From assembly GCA_026874595.1 (NCBI GenBank), contig CM049319.1, forward strand, positions 54,730,917 to 54,794,916: a DNA stretch of 64,000 nt, given 5' to 3'. Position numbers and translations under genes: made by a program. The notes beneath the pieces were generated by a model. It searched no databases. It had not been told where the DNA came from and was given only the letters and a program-made list of their open reading frames with translations. Every line of letters begins with the position of its first letter. Position 1 is the first letter of the stretch. Positions 56,048 through 64,000 of the stretch are shown piece after piece. The DNA is from Sipunculus nudus (taxonomy: Eukaryota > Annelida > Sipuncula > Golfingiida > Sipunculidae).

Positions 56048-56407
56048 TTTAAAGATGGGATAGAAGAACAACTGTAAACACGTTCGATAACATTATGACT
56101 AATGATGACACTTTTTTTGTTATGATTTGATATTTACTTCAAGTTTGTTTCCTTCAACAGGACTTTTCTAAAATTCTCAATTTTTAAGGTCCCTTTGTTT
56201 TGTTTTTAAAAAAACTCTCCTTAATGAATTCTGCAGCAAAACATGCATTTCATTCAATGTTGATTATCCTTTACATGTCTCAATCCACTGTTAATGTCTG
56301 TAAATAAATGTCTGTAAATAACTGATGAAAATAGCTACTCCACAGAAGGTATAATTGCTACCAAATGATATGCTATTGCCCGTACAGAGCTGAGGTTATA
56401 TGAACAA

Positions 56408-56408
<1 letters not shown>

Positions 56409-56437
<29 letters not shown>
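56409..56437. repeat. (TTA)n microsatellite
   Basis: About 9-10 units. Confidence 0.9.
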
Positions 56438-56438
<1 letters not shown>

Positions 56439-57430
56439 TTGCTTCTTAATATGTACTCCATTTCACTGTGAATGGAGGACTAGGTAGAATTTCCTAAAAC
56501 TTTGGGTTGGGTTAGTGTGGATCTGGCACTAAATCCAGTCAAAGATGTCCTATTTTCTGTTCTTTATTCTTCACAAAATATGTAAAAAAATTTAGTCATC
56601 AGCCATAAAATTTTACAAATTATTTTTTGGATTATGACAAAAACATAAAAATACTCCCTAGAATTCCTTAGGAACCTTTAAATATACTTTGGATGAACTA
56701 ACCGTAAGAGGCGGGTTTCTATACCTTCACTATCAGCGAGCGGATAGTGATGTTGGCGATGTAATAATCGAACAATAGGATGACGCAATAACAAAATCAT
56801 ATCACATGGAAGAATAACAGGGCCATTTTCATATGTTATTTATAAATGAAGCAAATATTTAGTCACTGGTTAAAACCAAGGAAAGTGGAGCCATACTGTA
56901 TACGATACAGATTGCCTGAAATCAGCAAGTGGTCCGCCATATGTACATTGCACAAACTACCCAAGGATACCTTGTTGTCTCTATATGAATTCTTTTAATG
57001 AATTCATCAATGAAATTTTGTAGAACAATATACTGGTGGACAAACAACAGCTGATTAATTTTCTTGATTAGTCTGATGGATCTTGATGCGGATCCATGTG
57101 TTGGCGGAGGTTTGCGCTCTACGGGTGCTCTCCAATATTGTAATAAACGTCTTAACGCAATCTTTGAGTGTCTAGTATAAGTTATTGTGATGTAATATAT
57201 CTTACTAACGTTTTGAGGTGTTTTGTTGCTAAATATCACTCTGTATGAAATATTTATATATAATGGTCCTCAATTTTTGCTCTAAAATCAAATTTGACCT
57301 GAGAAAATGACAAAACCACTATAGAAAAATTGGCACAATATTTTTTTGTAAAGTTTGAGGTCTAAGGATCACAAAAATGAAGGGTGTCCACTTTTTACAG
57401 GGAAAAATTACTCGGTGACATATGCCCCCA
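56438..57430. other. No gene recognised
   Basis: A 105-codon minus-strand open stretch (56922-57239) has no recognisable domain. Confidence 0.5.
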
Positions 57431-57434
57431 CACT

Positions 57435-57915
57435 TTTGTGTGTCCCGAGATGACTTGTCAGGCCAATCCGAGCACAGAAAACCCTCCCACATGTTGGACA
57501 CTTATGTTCGGTGGTTGCCGTTGAGGTAGTTGCCATCCTCGCTTTTCGAGTATCTGATGTTTGTCCATCCCTTTGCGAAGATGACCACGATGATCAAGGT
57601 TTTGTAGTTGATCTAACTTTGTGTGTCTCGAGATGACTTGTCAGGCCAATCCGAGCACGGAAAAACCTCCCACATGTTGTACACTTATGTTCGGTGGTTG
57701 CCGTTGTGGCAGTTGTCATCCTCGCTTTTCGAGTATCTGATGTTCGTCCATCCCTTTGCGAAGATGACCACGATGATCAAGGTTTTGTAGTTGATCTAAC
57801 TTTGTGTGTCCCGAGATGACTTGTCAGGCCAATCCGAGCACGGAAAAACCTCCCACGTGTTGTACACTTATGTTCGGTGTTTGCCGTTGAGGTAGTTGCC
57901 ATCCTCGCCTTTCGG
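57435..57915 (-). repeat. 183-bp satellite derived from the LINE 3' end, three units
   Basis: TGTC(C/T)CGAGATGACTTGTCAG recurs at 57441, 57624 and 57807, exactly 183 bases apart. On the minus strand each unit runs GEDGNY..., a C2H2 finger (CTTCGRFFRARIGLTSH, then H), HKVRSTTKP, a stop, and the terminal ACGAACATCAGATACTCG. In the unit nearest the LINE body the second finger Cys is Arg. Confidence 0.9.
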
Positions 57916-59150
57916 ACCTCGCTAGTCGTGCAATCTCATCGTCTACTGCACCTCTGTGTGCACCTACAAGACTTTCCAATATGTCTGTGTTGGTCTGTAT
58001 TTTTTTTTTTGAGTGATGCTTACAGACTGTCCTTGTAGCGCCTCTTCTGACCTCCGATCTTTTACCAGACATCAGTTCTCCATACAAACGTTGTTTTAGG
58101 AGTCTTGTATCTGGCATGTGGCAAACGTGAATTGTCCATCGGACCTGGCATCGATGCATGATGGTGTATATTGATGGGAGGTTGGCACATGTTAGGACCT
58201 CGGTGTCGATGACTTTGTCTTGCCATCTAATAGTCATCAGTCGTCATAGACAGGTGAAGTGAAAGTGGTTCGGTTGTTTAGCATGTCTAGCATAGTAAGT
58301 CCCATGTCTCGCAGCCACACAGCCGGGTTGTGATGACTACTATCGTGTGATCCTGGATCTTGGTTTCAAGATAAAAGCTCTACGCTCCCAGTTGTTTGGT
58401 TATATTGTTATATTGCTTTCCTGGTGCTGGTTGCTGCATCACTTCTGTCTTCTTTATGCTGATGGTAAGCTGAAAGTTGTCGCATGCACGGAAAAACTGG
58501 TCCATTTTGCATGCCTGATTCTGAAGAAGCATTCAGGGCGTAGTCGTCAGTAAATAGCAGGCCACTGATAATGGCAGTCCTGACTTTCGTGACAGCATAC
58601 AATCTTCTGCGATTGAGGAGCTTCCCTTCTGTGCAATATCTAACATCGACTCCAGGATCATCCTTGTTAAAAACGTCCATAAGATATGCAGCAAAATCAT
58701 GTTGAACGGTGTTGGAGCTAGAACGGAGCCTTGATTTACGCCGCTGCTTACTGAAAAGAAGGAATCTTTGATAGCATCATCATAGAATCTTTTATTGCCA
58801 TGCCTATACGCGTTTCTCCGGATCCATACTGATTTGTCTCTTAGCGAGGTATCTTGTATGTTATGTAGTTAGTCTGGACCAAGCGGCTGATGTTTGTGAT
58901 GGCCGCTTTCTTTGAGGTTGAGGTCGTGTCCTGCTGGTACACAAGATGGAGCCTGTGTTTTTCTGTGAGGAGCCCTTGTATTTGGTTATCATTCTCTTCA
59001 AACCAGTCCTGGCGCCTCATAGTTAGTTGTTGGTCCAAGGACATCAAGTGATGTGGATTGGACTAAATCTCTAAACGCTGCCCAGTCATCCTCGATACCT
59101 AACCTGTCAAAATGTAGCTCCGCTAGCTTCCCAGGTCAGTTACTGGTTAT
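57824..59150 (-). pseudogene. Decayed non-LTR retrotransposon ORF2 (reverse transcriptase)
   Basis: Read from 59150 downward, the conceptual fragments follow known LINE order. First QDWFEENDNQIQGLL-EKHRLH (58900-59040), a linker region before the RT. Then DKSVWIRRNAYRHGNKRFYD. Next SSGVNQGSVLAPT (the usual SSGVKQGCVLAPT box), LLFTDDYALNASSE (58500-58560; YADD replaced by FTDD), and IRWQDKVIDTEVLTCANLPS...RMPDTRLLKQRLYGELMSGKRS (57990-58240). The fingers of the RT, between NKRFYD and the SSGV box, are deleted, and frames change repeatedly. It cannot encode an active enzyme. The 183-bp satellite is its direct 3' continuation. Confidence 0.88.
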
Positions 59151-59925
59151 ATATTCTTGTCCACTTACAACCTGGAGACATCGATGAGCTTCTTGCCCAA
59201 AGGTCGACGTTTAGCTTGAATGTTAAACGTATTACACTGATGAATAAATGACAATACCTAGCACAACTATTGACATTTTTTATCATATTGTAATTTCTGG
59301 ACTAGTAATTAGACCAAATTTGTACAGATTTGTACAGATGCCAACCCTGCTCAGATTAAAGGTGCCGATTCACCTACTTATTCACCCACTATAAAAAGAA
59401 TATATGTAATATCTGGCTTTCCTGTGTATATATTAATGAACTTAGGGTGATTCTGGTTATAAACAGTTCTTATAACGCCTCCGTGAAAGATGTATGAACT
59501 TGATTATCAACAACGTGTTTAACAAAGCTTTGTTGACAAATGGGAAAAACATGTAACCTAAGGCGAAAGGTTTCATATATGCGGAGGAAGAATGGTCACT
59601 TGTTGCAAAACGGCATTTGCAAAGCTCTGGCTTTTCTAATTTGCTACCATATGCACTTGTTGAATTTGTTTTATTTTTGCGGGCCCCCACATATTATGAA
59701 CACGTTGATATAAACGAAACAAGCAGTCTGTGTGCGGTGATATCTAAGTTTATTTTTTATAATAGCTCAAAGGGATTACCTTTAATTTAAAAAGGTCAGA
59801 TAGTTGATTAGGCCCCTTTAAGGTTTTTGTGACACTTTATAACCCGGGAAGCACTAACCCGATCGCGTTCATACTACACATATGTATTGTATAAGTAGTT
59901 TTTAATCCCTCCCCTCCCCCTTGAC
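59151..59925. other. No gene recognised
   Basis: Contains nothing I can support. Confidence 0.5.
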
Positions 59926-60130
59926 CACAATAGCCTGCAGAAAGTAGGTCAACAAAGGTGGCGCCACCTGCAGGTCAAATAATTTAGCAGTCACATGATC
60001 ATTGTTCCTCTGAAATTTGAAACTGAAGGCTACTGCAGTTCCAAAGATATATGGTAACAGACAATACATCATGTATGGAAACATCAAGTTGTCAAATTTT
60101 GTGATCCACACAATTTGAAGTTCCATTGAG
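59926..60130. repeat. Older relative of the 136-bp repeat
   Basis: GCAGAAAGTAGGTCAACAAAGGTGGCGCCACC, a ATGATCATTG phrase and AAGGCTACTGCAGTTCC parallel the 136-bp unit but are much diverged. GGTGGCGCCACC is intact here at 59957-59968 and altered in the young units. Confidence 0.7.
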
Positions 60131-60252
60131 ATGCCATCTTGAAAATGACATGACTGAATTTATACTCAAATTATTCCTCTTCCTCTATGAAACTGTTGAC
60201 TATGATATGAAGGCCAAAATATTAATACATTATGACTTATCTTGGAAGAAGT

Positions 60253-60660
60253 GGAAAAGACCATTTCGTCCCGCAGAAAGTCAGTCAACATAGGTGGCAC
60301 TACCAAGAGCTTATTCTTGCATGTTCATCCCATGATCATTGATTCTGCAAAGTTTCATGAAGGCAGCTGCTGTGGCTGTTGAGATATTGGAAAAGACCAT
60401 TTCGTCCCGCAGAAAGTCAGTCAACATAGGTGGCACTACCAAGAGCTTATTCTTGCATGTTCATCCCATGATCATTGATTCTGCAAAGTTTCATGAAGGC
60501 AGCTGCTGTGGCTGTTGAGATATTGGAAAAGACCATTTCGTCCCGCAGAAAGTCAGTCAACATAGGTGGCACTACCAAGAGCTTATTCTTGCATGTTCAT
60601 CCCATGATCATTGATTCTGCAAAGTTTCATGAAGGCAGCTGCTGTGGCTCTTGAGATATT
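60253..60660. repeat. 136-bp tandem triplication, nearly identical
   Basis: GGAAAAGACCATTTCGTCC starts at 60253, 60389 and 60525. The only difference I see among the three units is a single G/C change near the end of the third (GGCTGTTGAG to GGCTCTTGAG). Such identity indicates very recent duplication, gene conversion, or an assembly artefact. Confidence 0.95.
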
Positions 60661-61211
60661 TGGTAACAGATGGTGGACAGTTGACAGCAGATGCTGCACC
60701 ATGGCATAAGTTCATTGAGTGAACTAAAAGTATACAGTCTGAGATAATACTAGTATATTCACAAATTTTTATGTACCTTTTTTGACAAATATAAACTGTC
60801 ATTGGTCAGTAATGAAAATATGGCTGAAATTTGTAAAGCTCTTTATTGTAATATTTACATTTTACATAAAAATATATGCAAAATATACAAATTTAAGCAA
60901 ATATATATCCAATATAAATGCATTTTTCTGTCAGTCTAATAGGCCTACAACAAATAATATTTATAAAATAACCATTGCAACAACATCATATAAATGGAGA
61001 CAATAAGCAAAAATGAATAAACAAGACAATCAGAATTAATGAATATACATTTACCTGGGAAAGTGATATCAAATTCAATAAAATATTTTTTAGTGTACTA
61101 ATTTTTTTTATTTCATTATTACATAAATCATGATGAGCAATCTTTCAATTTTGTTGGTGTCCATGAATTACAATTCACATATCCATGTATCAAAATAAAC
61201 AAATGTATGTA
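60661..61211. other. No gene recognised
   Basis: AT-rich. Nothing supportable. Confidence 0.5.
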
Positions 61212-61371
61212 CAGTGAAACCTGTGTAGACAGACCACCTGTGGGACTGGCCAAAAGTGATCTTATTTAAAGGTGGTCTTATTAGACAGGTCAGTTATTAC
61301 CAATGTGAATGCTTTCAGTTACTCGAGTATGGTCTTAAAAGACAGGTGGTCTAAATAGACAAATTCCACTG
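61212..61371. mobile_element. 160-bp pogo/Tigger-like MITE
   Basis: The left end CAGTGAAACCTGTGTAGAC is opposed by an inverted end ...GACAAATTCCACTG. GACCACCTGT/ACAGGTGGTC and further GGTCTTA words form subterminal inverted repeats. CAGTG(G/A)AACCT ends are typical of pogo-group elements (recollection). Target duplication is unclear. Confidence 0.75.
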
Positions 61372-61589
61372 CATGTATGTCTATCATCAATAACAATAAT
61401 TTAAGTCTTAACACTTACAAAAACAATCTTAAATCTTAATTGGCAGGTTGACTTTACACTTAAACCTTAATCTAATACATCCCTCTTTAAAACTTAAGTT
61501 CATGTTTATTTGCCAAACATTACTTTTATTCCTGGATGTAACAGGCTTTATTTGCTACCAAGAAACACAAGCAAAATTGTTCTATCATA

Positions 61590-61999
61590 CTGTGGTTGCC
61601 ATTTTGTTCGCAAGGGTTTCAAATCTGAGACGTTCACAAAAGGGATATTGTCATAAAAATAAAAGCATCAGGTAGAAGATACTCCATCACCAAAGGCAAG
61701 ACAAACGCAAAGGCCTATTCACCTATGATAGCTGTAATACAAAACCAGATCTATTTAAAATTAATCTGCCAACAAGGAAAAAAAGATCCTACTCGCTCAA
61801 TATTAACTTAAGTCCCCATTAAAATTTTTTATTTTCTCACACGTATAACTGTGCATAATTTATTCCTCAAATAATGGATAAATATCATTATGTGTAGTTC
61901 ATTGTATTTCGAGATCACCAAAATTGAGCCCTCTTGTTACAGTGAAATGGTGAAATTGCGAATTGTAAACCTTCCGAGTATGCAGCAATGCAACCACAG
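61590..61999. mobile_element. CTGTGGTTGCC-type MITE, copy B
   Basis: The left end CTGTGGTTGCCATTTTG is preceded by ATCATA. The right end is GCAACCACAG. Internally GCAAGGGTTTCAAAT, TCACCAAAGGCAAGAC and GAAATTGCGAA match copy A at 43359. About 410 bases. Confidence 0.85.
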
Positions 62000-64000
62000 C
62001 ATTGTCAAACACTTTCCATTTCATTAAATTCTTTATAAAAAAAATATATGAGAATGTAAGTGGCTAAATGAGCTGAATATTTACAAACATTTTCATCTTG
62101 ATGACTAGTAATTAGGCTATGTTACAGGTTTGTTTGACAATCCTGTCATTTCAATAAAACTGTGCTTGTATTTGAATGAACATCTCAATTGTTCATTAGT
62201 GGAATCCAGATTTGAAACAGATTCCAAATCTGAATTTTACTATGATGCAACTCTAAGCCCTTTCACCAACAATTAATGTTTATGAGTATGTATGCTGATG
62301 AGTGTGTTATACTCAATTTACAATGGTCATGATACATTTGTTTAACTTCATCCATTTATCCACTTCTACTAAATATACAGGTGCCAGTGGTTCCATATGC
62401 AACCATATCATCAATGGGATATTCCTCATAGAAGATTATGGAAGGGCCCTTCACAAGTGACTGACTTTTGGGTTATCATGAATATGACGATATTGCTACA
62501 AGTTGAGTTCTATGTGTTTTTTATGTGTTTTCTCACTCTTTGTTACAAAAGAAAACATAATTATCTCAACTTGTAACAGTTACACTCCCAAGGCAGTGGA
62601 AACCTTGTACTTCTAAAGAAGCAACTGATTTTCACACTGCCAGCTTTGACCGTTTATGATATATTTAGACACCAGATGGCGGTTCGTTGTCCACTGAAAA
62701 AAACATGAGTATGATGTGACAAGCAGCCAACCAGATGCCAATAAACAAACACTCGAAGGCATCCTGGCTCTGCCCATACGGTCAAATTTAAATTGCTCTC
62801 TCTGTATCTCGCATCATCAACCGATTTGATTATGACATTATGACTGTGTTAGCATAGCCATGTATCTGTTGTCTGCAGAACTGAAACCAGCCAGCAAGGT
62901 GTGCACGCAGCCTTTGTTGTTATGTTTCGTTTGAATTACAACTCACCGGCCAGGCATCCTATGTGCCTGAGGCCCTAAGCAAAACCACGTCTTGGGCAAT
63001 TCTCTTTGAGCCTGTGGCCAGGTCAGAACGTTACCGGGGCAATGAGCTGTCACTCAAAACGAAATGAACATGACTGCCCTATATATATTCTCAACTGCTC
63101 TGAAAATAAAGTGAAATGGAAATTGATAAAAAAAAATTAAATTACCCGCAAGGCTGTATCTCACTGGTCTGCAACTTGTTGAAGCACAACAATTGTGAGA
63201 AAATATGAAATCAGCGAAATTTCACTTGCAATCACAGTGAATTGTACTAAATACATGATTGGTACATAGCACAAGTACTTGGCCCTGATTTCGGCTGGAC
63301 TTTATATGCTTGTTGTGTTGTGTGACGTTGGCAAGCTGATGCAGCTCAATAAGATACAGGCTTTATATTACCCTTGACGGTCTGATACATACATAACATT
63401 GTTGTGATACCCTGCTTCTATGTCCCATCTTCCCATCAAATGTTATTATTTATAGGAACTCCACATACACACAAAACAGACAAAAATATCAAACACTTCT
63501 GAAAAAAATCTCCTGGTATGACTCTAGGAGAAGAAAAAATGGATCATATGAGGGTCTGCATGTTCCATTTGCCATTTTCTTTTACATTATGAATGACCTT
63601 TAACATTCTGAATCACCTTTGACATTCTATATCACAACTCCATTAGCCATCACAGAAAAAAATATCACCAAAACTGTATAATCAAACCTTTTAAAATAAT
63701 CCCCACAGACTGGCATCAGTCTTGTATTTTCATTATTGTGTTTAATTTTTCTTTTTTACTGCGACAATCTCAGAGGCTGAGACAATCTCATAACAGAACA
63801 TTGAACAAAATAATTATAAAAATAAATTTCTTTAGATGTTTCTTTCCTTCTTTCACACACACTATTCTTTGAAACATCATGTAAAATCATTTGCCCTATA
63901 CCGACCGATTGATACATGTCATCAGTTGTTAAGAAGTATGAACTTTTGGACTATATATAAACCAGTTCATCTTCTCAACTGCATGATCTGTTGGCCTGAT
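62000..64000. other. No gene recognised
   Basis: No exon, RNA gene or named repeat. An imperfect hairpin is noted at 62497-62575. Confidence 0.5.
62497..62575. other. Imperfect 79-base hairpin
   Basis: TACAAGTTGAG (62497-62507) pairs with CTCAACTTGTA (62565-62575). Inside, TTATGTGTTTTCT pairs with AGAAAACATAA. It is compatible with a tiny foldback element or a structured RNA; nothing distinguishes them. Confidence 0.6.

Noticed and set aside
56922-57239. 105-codon minus-strand frame
   Set aside because: No domain, no repeat or exon context. It could not be separated from chance.
60253-60660. Regular repeats that could suggest a CRISPR array
   Set aside because: Units are directly adjacent 136-bp copies with no spacers, in a eukaryotic genome.

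Overview
Metazoan nuclear DNA. It is AT-rich and mostly non-coding, with large introns, many simple-sequence tracts, several DNA-transposon and non-LTR fragments, and tandem arrays of 120-290 bp units. Two array types, one rich in repeated AGGTCA half-sites and one beginning with an AGCTCAGCTGA-type end, look to me like bivalve mollusc repeats. That is recollection, so the mollusc assignment is an inference of moderate confidence. All three recognised genes or gene fragments are on the + strand.

Layout. 1-578: last intron and last exon of an unidentified gene with a lysine-rich, acidic-tailed C-terminus. About 1000-9800: intergenic, with a 119-bp tandem repeat, a 5'-truncated non-LTR retrotransposon whose 720-codon reading frame is open (2205-4605), a short foldback element (4781-5040) and simple repeats. 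9922-41299: a complete 11-exon gene for the E3-binding protein of the pyruvate dehydrogenase complex (PDHX, predicted 485 aa). Every intron phase fits. It has a CpG-rich TATA-less promoter and an 18.3-kb first intron packed with mobile DNA. 43179-48039: a 4.86-kb foldback-like element with long inverted arms built from about 160-bp tandem units. 49428-49556: a probable first exon of di-N-acetylchitobiase (CTBS); no later exon was found before the window ends. 51.7-59.2 kb: decayed minus-strand pieces of a second non-LTR element whose C2H2-finger 3' end has become a 183-bp satellite. 60-62 kb: a nearly identical 136-bp triplication and two short DNA transposons.

How it fits together. PDHX is the only complete gene. 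Its product tethers dihydrolipoamide dehydrogenase to the pyruvate dehydrogenase core, and the acetyltransferase histidine is replaced, as expected for this paralogue. The most interesting signals are repeats touching this gene. The exon 4 donor site lies in the terminal repeat of a small transposon and has a very weak consensus. The last intron carries four decoy copies of the real 3' splice site plus the start of exon 11. Intron 5 holds an array of nuclear-receptor-like half-sites. Separately, a 3.2-kb interval in intron 1 bounded by inverted repeats contains five identical copies of a 16-bp motif, and may be an undescribed transposon family.
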